A DNA stretch of 64,000 nucleotides from Streptococcus saliviloxodontae (GTDB lineage: Bacteria; Bacillota; Bacilli; Lactobacillales; Streptococcaceae). The translations under genes were made by a program, and so were the position numbers. Location: the NCBI RefSeq assembly GCF_016908655.1, contig NZ_JAFBEI010000002.1:26809-90808 (forward strand), written 5' to 3'. Positions 21,621 to 31,762 of the stretch are shown here, piece by piece (the first letter of the stretch is position 1; each line of letters opens with the position of its first letter). The notes beneath the pieces were generated by a model that made no database searches, was not told the DNA's origin, and saw only the letters and a program-made list of their open reading frames with translations.

Positions 21621-24140
21621 ATGGCAAATATTTTACGCACAATCATTGAAAATGATAAAGGCGAAATTAAAAAACTAGAAAAAATTGCAAAAAAAGTAGA
21701 AGCTTATGCTGATGAGATGGCTGGTCTTTCAGATGCGCAACTTCAATCTAAAACTGAAGAATTTAAAGATAGATACCAATATGGAGAGACTTTGGATGAT
21801 CTATTGCCAGAAGCATTTGCAGTCGTTCGAGAGGGTGCTAAACGTGTCTTAGGACTTTTCCCTTATCGCGTTCAGATTATGGGGGGGATTGTACTTCACC
21901 ACGGTGATGTTCCAGAGATGCGTACCGGTGAAGGTAAGACATTGACAGCGACGATGCCTGTTTACCTCAATGCTCTTTCTGGAGAAGGTGTCCACGTTAT
22001 CACGGTTAATGAATACCTTTCAGAACGTGATGCGACTGAAATGGGTGAGCTCTATAGTTGGTTAGGTCTCTCTGTAGGGATCAACTTAGCATCTAAATCA
22101 ACATTTGAGAAGCGCGAAGCCTACAATTGTGACATTACTTACTCAACCAACTCAGAGATTGGTTTTGATTACCTTCGTGATAATATGGTTCGCCGTCGCG
22201 AGGATATGGTTCAACGCCCATTGAATTTTGCCTTGGTTGATGAGGTCGACTCTGTTCTTATCGATGAAGCGCGTACGCCTTTGATTGTTTCAGGTCCAGT
22301 TAGTTCAGAGACAAGTCAGTTGTATTATCGTGCAGACCGTTTTGTTAAAACATTGTCTAGCGATGACTATGCTATTGATGTTCCAACTAAGACTATCGGT
22401 CTTTTGGATTCAGGTATTGATAAGGCTGAGGAGTTCTTCAACCTCAACAACCTTTACGATATTGAAAATGTTGCTCTAACTCACTATATTGACAACGCTC
22501 TTCGTGCCAATTACATCATGCTTCTTGATATTGACTATGTGGTTTCTGAGAAGCAAGAGATTTTGATTGTTGACCAATTTACTGGTCGTACTATGGAAGG
22601 ACGCCGTTTCTCAGATGGACTTCATCAGGCTATCGAGGCTAAAGAAGATGTTCCAATTCAAGACGAGTCTAAGACATCAGCTTCAATTACCTACCAAAAT
22701 ATGTTCCGTATGTATAAAAAATTGGCAGGTATGACAGGTACTGGTAAGACAGAGGAAGAGGAATTCCGTGAAATTTACAACATGCGTATCATTCCAATTC
22801 CAACTAACCGTCCTGTTCAACGTATTGACCACTCTGACCTTCTTTACCCAACATTAGAAGCGAAGTTCCGTGCGGTTGTTAAAGATATTAAAGAGCGTCA
22901 TGCCAAAGGTCAACCTGTCTTGGTTGGTACGGTAGCGGTTGAAACCTCTGACTACATCTCTAAACAATTAGTTGCAGAAGGGGTTCCACACGAAGTTCTG
23001 AATGCCAAGAACCACGCGAAAGAAGCACAGATTATCATGAATGCTGGTCAACGTGGTGCAGTTACTATCGCAACCAATATGGCAGGTCGTGGTACCGATA
23101 TCAAATTAGGAGCAGGTGTTCTTGATTTGGGTGGTCTTTGTGTGATTGGTACAGAGCGTCATGAGAGTCGTCGTATCGATAACCAGCTTCGTGGACGTGC
23201 TGGTCGTCAAGGTGACCCAGGTGAATCACAATTTTACCTTTCTCTTGAAGATGATTTAATGCGTCGTTTTGGTTCTGATCGTATTAAGGTCTTCTTGGAA
23301 CGCTTGAGTGGTGATGAGGACATTGTGATCAAGTCACGTATGTTTACTAGCCAAGTTGAGTCAGCTCAAAAACGTGTAGAAGGAAATAACTACGATACAC
23401 GTAAACAAGTCCTTCAATATGATGACGTTATGCGTGAACAACGTGAAATCATCTATGCAAACCGTTATGAAGTGATCACAGCTATTCGTGACCTTGAACC
23501 TGAGATTTCTGCTATGATTGAACGTACGATTGAACGTACTGTCGATAATCACAGTCGTTCTTCTCGTGAAGAGGCTCTAGAAGGGATTTTAGCATTTGCG
23601 CAACACAACCTTCTGCCAGAAGATAGCATTGCTTTATCTGATTTAGAAGATTTGGATTTTGATGATATCAAAGGGGAATTGTACGACCGTGCAATAGCTG
23701 TTTACCGTAGTCAAATTGCAAAATTGCCAAATGAAGATGCTGTTATTGAATTCCAAAAAGTTTTGATTTTGATGGTGGTTGATAATCACTGGACAGACCA
23801 TATTGATTCCTTAGATCAGTTACGCCAAGCAGTCGGTTTGCGTGGTTATGCTCAAAATAATCCGATTGTGGAGTATCAAAGCGAAGCTTTCCGTATGTTT
23901 AACGACATGGTTTCATCAATTGAATTTGAAGTTACACGTACAATGATGAAAGCTCAAATCCATCAACAAGAACGTGACAGATCACCTGAGCAAGTACGTA
24001 CAACAGCAACTCAAAATATTGCGGCTAAAATTGCTGGTCAAGAAGAGGTCGAGGAAACAATTGACTTTTCTTCAGTTGGTCGTAATGATGCTTGTCCTTG
24101 TGGTTCAGGTAAAAAATTCAAAAATTGTCACGGACGCTAA
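21621..24140 (+). CDS. secA: Preprotein translocase ATPase SecA
   Basis: 839 residues. Walker [13 protein letters not shown]-box-like [12 protein letters not shown], helicase motif [11 protein letters not shown], and the C-terminal zinc motif [13 protein letters not shown]. It drives secretion through SecYEG, which would include the dextranase here. AAAGGAA precedes the ATG. Length matches the main streptococcal SecA; the motifs are complete, so this is the housekeeping copy and not SecA2. Confidence 0.97.
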   Translation: MANILRTIIENDKGEIKKLEKIAKKVEAYADEMAGLSDAQLQSKTEEFKDRYQYGETLDDLLPEAFAVVREGAKRVLGLFPYRVQIMGGIVLHHGDVPEMRTGEGKTLTATMPVYLNALSGEGVHVITVNEYLSERDATEMGELYSWLGLSVGINLASKSTFEKREAYNCDITYSTNSEIGFDYLRDNMVRRREDMVQRPLNFALVDEVDSVLIDEARTPLIVSGPVSSETSQLYYRADRFVKTLSSDDYAIDVPTKTIGLLDSGIDKAEEFFNLNNLYDIENVALTHYIDNALRANYIMLLDIDYVVSEKQEILIVDQFTGRTMEGRRFSDGLHQAIEAKEDVPIQDESKTSASITYQNMFRMYKKLAGMTGTGKTEEEEFREIYNMRIIPIPTNRPVQRIDHSDLLYPTLEAKFRAVVKDIKERHAKGQPVLVGTVAVETSDYISKQLVAEGVPHEVLNAKNHAKEAQIIMNAGQRGAVTIATNMAGRGTDIKLGAGVLDLGGLCVIGTERHESRRIDNQLRGRAGRQGDPGESQFYLSLEDDLMRRFGSDRIKVFLERLSGDEDIVIKSRMFTSQVESAQKRVEGNNYDTRKQVLQYDDVMREQREIIYANRYEVITAIRDLEPEISAMIERTIERTVDNHSRSSREEALEGILAFAQHNLLPEDSIALSDLEDLDFDDIKGELYDRAIAVYRSQIAKLPNEDAVIEFQKVLILMVVDNHWTDHIDSLDQLRQAVGLRGYAQNNPIVEYQSEAFRMFNDMVSSIEFEVTRTMMKAQIHQQERDRSPEQVRTTATQNIAAKIAGQEEVEETIDFSSVGRNDACPCGSGKKFKNCHGR

Positions 24141-24165
24141 CACTAGCATAGAATATGAAAAATCG

Positions 24166-24195
24166 TTGAAAATTAGTTGTAAAACATGATATAAT
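24166..24195 (+). promoter_or_regulatory. Promoter of the DAHP synthase pair
   Basis: TTGAAA (24166-24171), 18-base spacer, TATAAT (24190-24195). Confidence 0.7.
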
Positions 24196-24236
24196 GAAAA
24201 CAATTTAAATTTTCAAACAATAATTAGGAGAGAAAT

Positions 24237-25271
24237 ATGTCATTTACACCCGCAAGTGAAAAAATCAATGTTGAAGAACTTCGTGAATTGTCAAAATTGA
24301 CAGGTGATGCTTTGGCAAAGAAAGAAGCTCGTGACCAAGAGCTTGCAGCTATCATGAGAGGCGACGACGACCGTGTTCTTCTTGTCATCGGTCCATGTTC
24401 TTCAGACAACGAAGAAGCTGTACTTGATTATGCTAACCGTCTTGCTAAATTGCAAGAAGAAGTTAAAGACCGTGTCTTCATGGTGATGCGTGTTTACACT
24501 GCAAAACCACGTACTAATGGTGACGGATACAAAGGGCTTGTTCACCAACCAGATGCAGAAGGTGAGCCAAACTTGATCAATGGTATCAAGGCAGTTCGTA
24601 ATCTTCACTATCGTGTCATCACTGAAACTGGTATCACAACTGCTGATGAAATGCTCTACCCAGAGAATCTTCCATTGGTTGATGATTTGGTATCATACAT
24701 CGCTATCGGTGCTCGCTCAGTTGAGGATCAACAACACCGTTTCGTGGCTTCAGGTATCGACGTACCAACTGGTATGAAAAACCCAACATCAGGTAACTTG
24801 AACATCATGTTCAATGGTATCTATGCAGCACAAAACAAGCAAAACTTCCTCTTCAATGGTGAAGAAGTTAATACATCAGGTAACCCACTTGCTCACGCTA
24901 TCTTGCGTGGTGCAGTTAACGAGTACGGCAAAAACATTCCAAACTACTACTACGATAACGTTTTGGAAACTATTGCCCAGTATGAAAAAATGGGACTTGA
25001 AAATCCATTTATCATGATTGACACTAACCATGATAATTCTGGTAAACAGTACCTTGAACAAGTTCGTATCGTTCGTCAAACCCTTATCAACCGTGACTGG
25101 AATGAAAATATCCGTAAATATGTTCGTGGTTTCATGATTGAGTCATACCTTGAAGATGGTCGTCAAGACAAACCAGAAATTTATGGTAAATCAATCACTG
25201 ACCCATGTCTTGGTTGGGACAACACTGAACAACTTGTCCGTGAAATTTACAACACATTAGGGAATAAATAA
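24237..25271 (+). CDS. 3-deoxy-7-phosphoheptulonate synthase, copy 1
   Basis: 344 residues. AroG/F-type class I DAHP synthase with [37 protein letters not shown] and [10 protein letters not shown]. It condenses erythrose-4-phosphate and phosphoenolpyruvate, the first step of aromatic amino-acid synthesis. SD TAGGAGAG. It overlaps the second copy by one base (TAATG). The two copies are close to identical in motif regions and probably differ in feedback inhibition, as in S. mutans, which also has a pair here. Confidence 0.94.
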   Translation: MSFTPASEKINVEELRELSKLTGDALAKKEARDQELAAIMRGDDDRVLLVIGPCSSDNEEAVLDYANRLAKLQEEVKDRVFMVMRVYTAKPRTNGDGYKGLVHQPDAEGEPNLINGIKAVRNLHYRVITETGITTADEMLYPENLPLVDDLVSYIAIGARSVEDQQHRFVASGIDVPTGMKNPTSGNLNIMFNGIYAAQNKQNFLFNGEEVNTSGNPLAHAILRGAVNEYGKNIPNYYYDNVLETIAQYEKMGLENPFIMIDTNHDNSGKQYLEQVRIVRQTLINRDWNENIRKYVRGFMIESYLEDGRQDKPEIYGKSITDPCLGWDNTEQLVREIYNTLGNK

Positions 25272-26329
25272 TGGGAATTCATCAAAAGAGTGCTACTATT
25301 GATGTAGCTCAAGTTAAGGCGCTTTCTAAGTTGGAAGGTGATTTCTTAGCGCGTAAAGAAGCACGTGATCTTGAACTTGCCAATATTATCAAGGGAGAAG
25401 ACGATCGTCTTTTGCTTGTCATTGGTCCTTGTTCATCAGATAATGAAGAAGCTGTTCTTGAGTACGCTCGCCGCTTGGCTGCCCTTCAAGAAGAGGTTAA
25501 AGATAAGATTTTTATGGTGATGCGTGTCTATACGGCAAAACCGCGTACTAATGGTGATGGCTATAAAGGTCTTATTCACCAACCTGATACATCAAAACTA
25601 CCTGATCTTATCAATGGTATCGCAGCTGTTCGTAATCTTCACTATCGTGTTATCACTGAGACAGGTCTAACAACTGCCGATGAGATGCTCTATCCATCAA
25701 ACCTTGGTTTGGTTGATGACTTGGTTTCTTACCATGCTATTGGAGCACGCTCTGTTGAGGACCAAGAGCACCGTTTTGTTGCGTCAGGAATCGATGTTCC
25801 AACAGGAATGAAGAATCCGACATCTGGTAACTTGAATGTGATGTTTAATGCGCTTTATGCTGCACAGACTAGTCAGAATTTCATTTTCCAAAATGCTGAG
25901 GTAGAAACAGATGGAAATCCACTGGCTCATGCTATCCTTCGTGGTGCGACAAATGAGTATGGTGAAAATGAACCGAATTATTATTATGATGATTTAGTGA
26001 AAGCTATCGCGCAGTATGAGAAGATGGGGCTTAAAAATCCATTTATCGTTATTGATACCAACCATGATAATTCTGGAAAGAACTACTTGGAACAAATCCG
26101 TATCGTACGTCAAACTCTCATTAATCGTGATTGGAACGAAAGTATTCGTCAATCTGTCCGTGGCTTCATGATTGAGTCATACCTTGAAGATGGTCGTCAG
26201 GATAAACCGGAAGTTTTTGGTAAATCGATCACTGACCCATGTCTTGGTTGGGATAAAACTGAAAAAATGATTCGTGAGATTCATGCGACACTATCTTATG
26301 ATTCGTTCGAAGCATTATTGAAACAATAA
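25271..26329 (+). CDS. 3-deoxy-7-phosphoheptulonate synthase, copy 2
   Basis: 352 residues, the same family and full motif set as copy 1 ([41 protein letters not shown]). It begins on the last base of the copy 1 stop, so expression is translationally coupled, with no separate strong Shine-Dalgarno. N-terminal residues and the C-terminal tail ([11 protein letters not shown]) differ from copy 1. Divergence is greater at silent positions than in protein, showing that both are under selection. Confidence 0.94.
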   Translation: MGIHQKSATIDVAQVKALSKLEGDFLARKEARDLELANIIKGEDDRLLLVIGPCSSDNEEAVLEYARRLAALQEEVKDKIFMVMRVYTAKPRTNGDGYKGLIHQPDTSKLPDLINGIAAVRNLHYRVITETGLTTADEMLYPSNLGLVDDLVSYHAIGARSVEDQEHRFVASGIDVPTGMKNPTSGNLNVMFNALYAAQTSQNFIFQNAEVETDGNPLAHAILRGATNEYGENEPNYYYDDLVKAIAQYEKMGLKNPFIVIDTNHDNSGKNYLEQIRIVRQTLINRDWNESIRQSVRGFMIESYLEDGRQDKPEVFGKSITDPCLGWDKTEKMIREIHATLSYDSFEALLKQ

Positions 26330-26333
26330 GAAT

Positions 26334-26369
26334 AAAGAGGGTGGATGGACAGATTTGTCTATCCTCTTT
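26334..26369 (+). terminator. Hairpin between DAHP synthases and acpS
   Basis: AAAGAGG(GT)GGA with (TA)TCCTCTTT, then TCTATAT. The T-run is short, so it is probably a partial terminator inside a longer operon. Confidence 0.5.
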
Positions 26370-26388
26370 CTATATGAAGGAGTTTAAG

Positions 26389-26763
26389 ATGATTCTAGGT
26401 CATGGCATTGATTTACAAGAAATTTCTGCAATTAAAAAAGCTTATGAGAAGCACCAAGAGTTTGCCAAACGTGTCTTAACGGAAAAAGAATTGGCAGTCT
26501 TTAATGGTTACTCAGGAAAGCGTCAAATGGAATATCTAGCAGGACGCTGGGCTGGAAAAGAAGCCTTTTCTAAGGCTATGGGGACAGGAATCGGTAAATT
26601 AGGCTTTCAAGATATTGAAATTTTAAATGATCAAAAAGGACGTCCTTATGTTGCCAGAAGTCCTTTTCTTGGGAACTGCTTGATTTCTATTTCTCATAGT
26701 GGTAACCTAGTACAAGCAAGTGTCATTTTAGAGGATGAAAAAGGTAAGGGGGATCATTTATGA
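26389..26763 (+). CDS. acpS: Holo-[acyl-carrier-protein] synthase
   Basis: 124 residues from the ATG giving [12 protein letters not shown], with GAAGGAG seven bases upstream; the open frame extends back to 26341 without support. Motifs GHGIDL (Mg-binding Asp) and [15 protein letters not shown] are those of AcpS. It transfers phosphopantetheine from CoA to acyl carrier protein. The stop overlaps the alr start (ATGA), an arrangement conserved in streptococci. Confidence 0.95.
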   Translation: MILGHGIDLQEISAIKKAYEKHQEFAKRVLTEKELAVFNGYSGKRQMEYLAGRWAGKEAFSKAMGTGIGKLGFQDIEILNDQKGRPYVARSPFLGNCLISISHSGNLVQASVILEDEKGKGDHL

Positions 26764-27866
26764 TTTCAAGTTTACACAGACCAACAGTGGCTAAGATTGA
26801 TTTGGAGGCTATTGCTGCCAACATAGAAGCAGTCAAGGATCGTATTCCCTCTGACAAAAAGGTGTATGCTGTTGTGAAAGCTAATGCCTATGGTCACGGT
26901 GCGGTTAAGGTTGCTCAGTTTGTCAAAGATTTGGTCACAGGTTTTTGCGTGTCCAACGTTGATGAAGCTTTGGAATTGCGCCAGGAAGGTATTACCAAGG
27001 AAATTTTGATTTTAGGTGTGGTCATGCCTGAGGAGTTGGATCTCGTTATTGCCAATGACTTGACCATTGCGGTTGCTAGTCTAGCTTGGGTGGAAGCTGC
27101 TTTGAAAGAAGAGCTTTTGTTCCAAAAACTTCATGTCCATATCAAGGTTGATTCTGGTATGGGGCGTATTGGCTTTCGGAAGTTAGAGGATGCCAATCGT
27201 GCCATGGCTCTTTTGAGGGAAGCTGGTGTTCATATTGATGGGATTTTTACCCATTTTGCGACGGCTGACGAAGCTGATAACAGCAAGTTTGAGAGACAAC
27301 TAGCTTTCTTTAAAGACTTTTTAGCAGGCTTGGAATCACGACCAAGTCTTGTGCATGCTAGCAATTCAGCAACCAGTCTTTGGCATAGTGAGACTATTTT
27401 TAATGCTGTTCGGTTGGGGATTGTTTGCTATGGACTTAATCCAAGTGGACGTGAGCTTGAGCTTCCTTATGTCCTCAAGCCAGCTTTGCAATTGGAATCA
27501 GCCTTGGTTCATGTCAAGGAGCTTGAGCCTGGTCAGGATGTGGGCTACGGAGCAACCTATACCAGTCAGGGAACAGAGGTTATCGGTACCCTTCCGATTG
27601 GTTATGCGGATGGTTGGACGCGTGATATGCAGAACTTTTCTGTCCTGGTTGATGGACAGGCCTGTCCTATCGTGGGGCGCGTGTCTATGGATCAGATCAC
27701 CATTCGTCTGCCAAAGCCCTATCCTCTGGGAACGCCAGTCGTTTTGATTGGCAATAGCGGAGCTGAGACCATTTCAGCGACTGATATTGCACATTACCGT
27801 GGAACCATTAACTATGAAGTGCTTTGCCTTCTTAGTGACCGTATTCCAAGGCAGTATGAACAATAA
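26760..27866 (+). CDS. alr: Alanine racemase
   Basis: 368 residues. The PLP lysine lies in [11 protein letters not shown] (about residue 40) and the C-terminal catalytic Tyr in [12 protein letters not shown] (about 264). It makes D-alanine for peptidoglycan and teichoic acids. It overlaps acpS by four bases, and recG follows after a hairpin. Confidence 0.96.
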   Translation: MISSLHRPTVAKIDLEAIAANIEAVKDRIPSDKKVYAVVKANAYGHGAVKVAQFVKDLVTGFCVSNVDEALELRQEGITKEILILGVVMPEELDLVIANDLTIAVASLAWVEAALKEELLFQKLHVHIKVDSGMGRIGFRKLEDANRAMALLREAGVHIDGIFTHFATADEADNSKFERQLAFFKDFLAGLESRPSLVHASNSATSLWHSETIFNAVRLGIVCYGLNPSGRELELPYVLKPALQLESALVHVKELEPGQDVGYGATYTSQGTEVIGTLPIGYADGWTRDMQNFSVLVDGQACPIVGRVSMDQITIRLPKPYPLGTPVVLIGNSGAETISATDIAHYRGTINYEVLCLLSDRIPRQYEQ

Positions 27867-27874
27867 GAGAATCA

Positions 27875-27906
27875 AGGTAGAGGTGACTTTTCATCTCTAC
27901 TTTTTG
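27875..27906 (+). terminator. Terminator after alr
   Basis: GTAGAGGTGA with TCATCTCTAC (one G-T pair), then TTTTT. Confidence 0.78.
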
Positions 27907-27919
27907 TTATAATAGAACT

Positions 27920-29935
27920 ATGAAATTACAGGATCCAATAGCAGCTTTGAAGGGATTTGGTCCCAAGTCAGCTGAAAAATTTACCAAATTAGGTCTGTTT
28001 ACCATTGAAGACCTCTTCTTATATTTTCCTTTTCGTTATGAGGATTTTAAGTCTAAATCGGTGTTTGAACTGATGGACGGTGAAAAGGCTGTTGTGACTG
28101 GGACAGTTGTGACGCCTGCTAATGTTCAGTACTACGGTTTTAAACGCAACCGCCTGACCTTTAAAATCAAGCAAGGTGAGGTTGTGATTGCGGTTAGCTT
28201 TTTCAATCAACCTTATCTGGTTGACAAGATTGAGCTTGGAAGTGAGGTTGCTGTTTTTGGCAAATGGGAGGCTACTAAGTCAGCTTTAACTGGCATGAAG
28301 GTCTTGGCTCAGGTAGAGGATGATATGCAGCCTGTCTATCATGTGGCTCAAGGCATTTCGCAAGCTGCTCTGGTTAAGGCTATCAAAGCAGCTTTTGACA
28401 CGGGGCTTTTGGAAACTTTGGAAGAAACCTTGCCACAGGTCTTGATGGACAAGTACCGACTGATGACGAGGCAAGAAGCTGTGGCTGCCATGCATTTTCC
28501 CAGAGATTTGGCGGATTACAAGCAGGCTCTCAGACGCGTGAAGTTTGAAGAACTCTTTTATTTTCAGATGAATTTGCAGATGCTCAAGGCAGAGAATAAG
28601 TCCGAGGTCAATGGTCTGGTCATCAACTACGATCGACAGAAGTTAGAGAACAAGGTCTCTGCTCTGCCATTTCCCCTAACAGAGGCTCAAAGACGAAGTC
28701 TGGACGAGATTTTGGCGGATATGTCGTCAGGCTCTCACATGAATCGTCTTTTGCAGGGAGATGTGGGATCAGGTAAGACCGTCATTGCCAGTCTTGCCAT
28801 GTACGCGGCTTACACAGCTGGATTGCAGTCAGCTCTCATGGTACCTACGGAAATCCTAGCGGAGCAACATTTTCAAAGTTTGTCGGAGTTATTTCCAGAC
28901 CTCAATGTGGCTCTTCTGACCTCTGGGATGAAAGCGGCTGTCAAGCGAGCAGCTATGTCAGGTATCGCTGATGGATCAGTAGATATGATTGTGGGGACAC
29001 ACTCGCTGATTCAAGATGCGGTCAGCTACCACAATCTTGGTCTGGTCATCACAGACGAGCAGCACCGCTTTGGAGTCAATCAGCGTCGTGTTTTCAGAGA
29101 AAAAGGTGACAATCCAGACGTCCTCATGATGACGGCAACCCCTATTCCCAGAACGCTAGCAATCACTGCTTTTGGAGAGATGGATGTCTCTATCATCGAC
29201 CAGATGCCTGCGGGACGTAAGCCGATTATTACGCGTTGGGTCAAGCACCAGCAGTTGGATACTGTTCTTAACTGGATCAAGGGAGAGCTTGCCAAAGATT
29301 CGCAGGTTTACTTTATCTCTCCTTTGATTGAGGAGTCGGAGGCTATGGACTTGAAAAATGCTGTCGCCCTGCATCAGGAGTTGGTAGATTATTTTGGCGA
29401 GACTGCCACAGTCGCCCTCATGCACGGTCGTATGAAAAATGATGAAAAAGATGCCATCATGCAGGATTTCAAGCATCAGAAATCACAGATTTTGGTCTCA
29501 ACGACCGTTATCGAGGTGGGTGTCAATGTGCCTAATGCTACGGTCATGGTTATCATGGACGCAGACCGCTTTGGTCTCAGCCAACTGCATCAGCTTCGCG
29601 GGCGTGTAGGGCGTGGGGAAAAGCAGTCCTATGCTATCCTCGTCGCCAATCCTAAAAATGAGACTGGCAAGAAACGCATGACTGCCATGGTGGAGACGAC
29701 CGACGGTTTTGTCTTGGCTGAGGAAGATCTGAAGATGCGTGGGTCAGGTGAGATTTTTGGAACCCGTCAGTCAGGTATTCCAGAGTTTAAGGCAGCAGAT
29801 CTGATTGAGGATTATGCGATCTTGGAGGAAGCCAGAAAGGTAGCAGGGCAGATTGTGGCTGACCCAGAGTGGAAATCAGATAGTCGCTGGGCACCCATTA
29901 TTCAAAATCTCAAAGAAAAAGGTAATTTTGACTAG
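27920..29935 (+). CDS. recG: ATP-dependent DNA helicase RecG
   Basis: 671 residues. An N-terminal wedge/OB domain (FGPKSAEKFTKLG first) is followed by superfamily 2 motifs: GDVGSGKT (Walker A), DEQHRFGVNQR (DExH) and QLRGRVGRG (motif VI). It remodels stalled forks and branched DNA. A TATAAT-like box lies in the preceding gap (27906-27912). No good Shine-Dalgarno is visible, so it may depend on readthrough from alr. Confidence 0.95.
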   Translation: MKLQDPIAALKGFGPKSAEKFTKLGLFTIEDLFLYFPFRYEDFKSKSVFELMDGEKAVVTGTVVTPANVQYYGFKRNRLTFKIKQGEVVIAVSFFNQPYLVDKIELGSEVAVFGKWEATKSALTGMKVLAQVEDDMQPVYHVAQGISQAALVKAIKAAFDTGLLETLEETLPQVLMDKYRLMTRQEAVAAMHFPRDLADYKQALRRVKFEELFYFQMNLQMLKAENKSEVNGLVINYDRQKLENKVSALPFPLTEAQRRSLDEILADMSSGSHMNRLLQGDVGSGKTVIASLAMYAAYTAGLQSALMVPTEILAEQHFQSLSELFPDLNVALLTSGMKAAVKRAAMSGIADGSVDMIVGTHSLIQDAVSYHNLGLVITDEQHRFGVNQRRVFREKGDNPDVLMMTATPIPRTLAITAFGEMDVSIIDQMPAGRKPIITRWVKHQQLDTVLNWIKGELAKDSQVYFISPLIEESEAMDLKNAVALHQELVDYFGETATVALMHGRMKNDEKDAIMQDFKHQKSQILVSTTVIEVGVNVPNATVMVIMDADRFGLSQLHQLRGRVGRGEKQSYAILVANPKNETGKKRMTAMVETTDGFVLAEEDLKMRGSGEIFGTRQSGIPEFKAADLIEDYAILEEARKVAGQIVADPEWKSDSRWAPIIQNLKEKGNFD

Positions 29936-30035
29936 TTAAGGTTGCTGAAAGGATTCTGCAAGTTTATTTTAAGGTTTAGCCACTATACTATAATCATCAA
30001 AGGTGGCAGCAGTCATCTAGAAAAGAGGTATTTCT

Positions 30036-30116
30036 ATGACAGTAAATGTAACAGTAACTTACAAAAAAACCTATGATGATACCAAAAAGACAGTTCAGTC
30101 TTACGGTAATGTATAA
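30036..30116 (+). CDS. Small ORF of 26 aa with ribosome site
   Basis: Reads MTVNVTVTYKKTYDD and ends QSYGNV; AAAGAGG lies seven bases before the ATG and a TATAAT box lies at 29989-29994. It is unrecognised, and could be a real small peptide or the start of a lost gene. The remaining gap from 29936 to 30497 contains only this, a terminator at 30292-30318 and an AT-rich promoter region for the next gene. Confidence 0.35.
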   Translation: MTVNVTVTYKKTYDDTKKTVQSYGNV

Positions 30117-30291
30117 GCTGAAATCAAAAATCTGATAAGAACACTAACTCCTAAAACTTCTTTTTCTCTCCAGAGCTTTTAGCTCTATAATCTCCTAAAT
30201 TCACATAAAAAACTTTTATAAACGACACAAGATGTAAGCCCAAGGCAGGATAATACGACACTTCAAACTGTAAGACCTTGGCAATATGATG

Positions 30292-30318
30292 AAATCTCCC
30301 AATTTGGGAGATTTTTTT
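30292..30318 (+). terminator. Terminator in the recG-DUF2975 gap
   Basis: AAATCTCCCA with TTGGGAGATTT, then T-run. Confidence 0.85.
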
Positions 30319-30497
30319 GTGATTAAATATATTTTTATTGAAAAACAACAAAAATAGCTTGTTAAAAATAAATTTTGTGATATACTTAATATATCGAAAA
30401 ACGATAATAATATATTAAAAAAGGAAAATCGTTTTCGTTCAAGATAAAAGCGCGCTTATCTTACTGTTGTTTATTGGTTGATTAAAGGAGAAATAAA

Positions 30498-30930
30498 ATG
30501 AAAAAAGTCTTGCTTAGTATTGTTTATTATGCGGTTACTATGTTGATTGGAGTACTGGGACTTGCTATTGGGCTTATCTTAGCTTTGAGGACTGGCTTGT
30601 TGCCTGCAAGTATGTCTCTAGATTTAGCTCCACTCAACTCTCTAGCTGGTATATTAGGTATGGTGGCTTATCTTGTTCTATTGGTCTGTCTGCGTAAGTT
30701 CATCAAAAATGTGATGGCTGATAGGATTTTTGATAGACAGAATGTTCAACTTGGTAACCTAGCAACAGCTATTCTTGTCTTACTTGCTTATGGGTGGAGA
30801 AGGGATTTTTACTAGCGATACTTACTTCTTTGGAGTTGATCAATTTGTAGTGGGTATCTTTATCTGGGTGATGACCTTGATTTTGGATAAAGCCATTGTT
30901 ATCGCTGAAGAAAATGAGTTTACCATTTAA
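30498..30930 (+). pseudogene. DUF2975 membrane protein, frameshifted
   Basis: The first 105 codons encode three membrane helices of a DUF2975-like protein, then hit TAG at 30813. In the +1 frame the protein continues as GEGIFTSDTYFFGVDQ and ends KAIVIAEENEFTI, almost the same as the end of the intact paralogue next door. The likely lesion is one extra G in GGG at 30792-30794. It is followed closely by the paralogue, so this is a tandem duplication with one broken copy, unless the extra base is a sequencing error. Confidence 0.8.
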
Positions 30931-30946
30931 GGATAGGAGAAATAAA

Positions 30947-31420
30947 ATGAAAAATGACACTAAAAAAATGAAATGGATTTTAAGATTTGTGACTGTTTGT
31001 TACTATATCAATATCATTGCTATAGTAGCTTACGCAGCAATAGCTGGAATAATTGGTGTTGCTGCTAGTTTTGGAAAAGTAGAGTTTTTGTCTATTCTAG
31101 CTGAAAATGGTATTAATTGGTCTTACCTAGAAGCCTTATCGTTTGGTTCTCTTTTGGCTGTGTTTGGATTGGTAGAAATAGTGGTATTGCTTTTGCTTTT
31201 GAAAGCGATCCGTAGGTTTCTTAGCAATATTATTTCAGAGACTATTTTCGTTCAAGAAAATGTCATCTTGGCTAAAAAAGCCAGTCTTTTACTTTTGATA
31301 CTTGCTATTACAAACTTAGGTAGTTTTATTTATCTCTTTGCCTCTCTTTTGGTTTGGGTTATTGCTAAAGTTTTAGAAAAAGCCATTGCTATCGCTGAAG
31401 AAAATGAGTTTACCATTTGA
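30947..31420 (+). CDS. DUF2975 domain membrane protein
   Basis: 157 residues from ATG 30947 (GGAGAAATAAA upstream). Four membrane helices; the conserved region RFLSNIISETIFVQENVILAKKAS lies between helices 2 and 3. The role is unknown, but DUF2975 genes are often paired with a small XRE regulator, as here (12 bases downstream). An open frame extends back to 30896 inside the broken paralogue and is not the likely start. Confidence 0.85.
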   Translation: MKNDTKKMKWILRFVTVCYYINIIAIVAYAAIAGIIGVAASFGKVEFLSILAENGINWSYLEALSFGSLLAVFGLVEIVVLLLLLKAIRRFLSNIISETIFVQENVILAKKASLLLLILAITNLGSFIYLFASLLVWVIAKVLEKAIAIAEENEFTI

Positions 31421-31432
31421 GGAGGTCAGTTG

Positions 31433-31642
31433 ATGATTATTGTTAATCTTGATGTTGAACTGGCTAAAAATAAGATGCGTTCGGGTGAGTTGGCTGAGCG
31501 TATCGGCATTACTCCTGCCAATCTGTCCATCTTAAAGACAGGAAAGGCAAAGGCGATTCGCTTTTCAACGCTGGAAGCTATCTGTCGTGAATTAGGTTGC
31601 CAGCCGGGAGATATTTTAGAATACCGTCCTGACGAGGATTAA
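31433..31642 (+). CDS. Small XRE/Cro-CI helix-turn-helix regulator
   Basis: 69 residues, almost all one helix-turn-helix domain (GELAERIGITPANLSILKTGKAKAIRFSTLE), ending ELGCQPGDILEYRPDED, the YozG-like type. GAGGAGG lies seven bases before the ATG. It is encoded with the DUF2975 protein and probably regulates that operon. No operator can be assigned. Confidence 0.9.
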   Translation: MIIVNLDVELAKNKMRSGELAERIGITPANLSILKTGKAKAIRFSTLEAICRELGCQPGDILEYRPDED

Positions 31643-31676
31643 AATAAGCTAGCAGATGTTCTGCTAGCTTATTTGT
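31642..31676 (+). terminator. Terminator after XRE gene
   Basis: AAATAAGCTAGCAG with CTGCTAGCTTATTT, 14-bp perfect stem. Confidence 0.85.
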
Positions 31677-31714
31677 CTATGTCTTCTAGAAAAACTGGCT
31701 CGAAGACATAATAG

Positions 31715-31757
31715 AAAAAAGACTTGGTTTTGTCTGAAACAGAACTAAGTCTTTTTA
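31715..31757. terminator. Bidirectional terminator, XRE unit / VOC gene
   Basis: AAAAAGACTTGGTT with AACTAAGTCTTTTT; probably used by the minus-strand VOC gene. Confidence 0.75.
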
Positions 31758-31762
31758 TGTCA

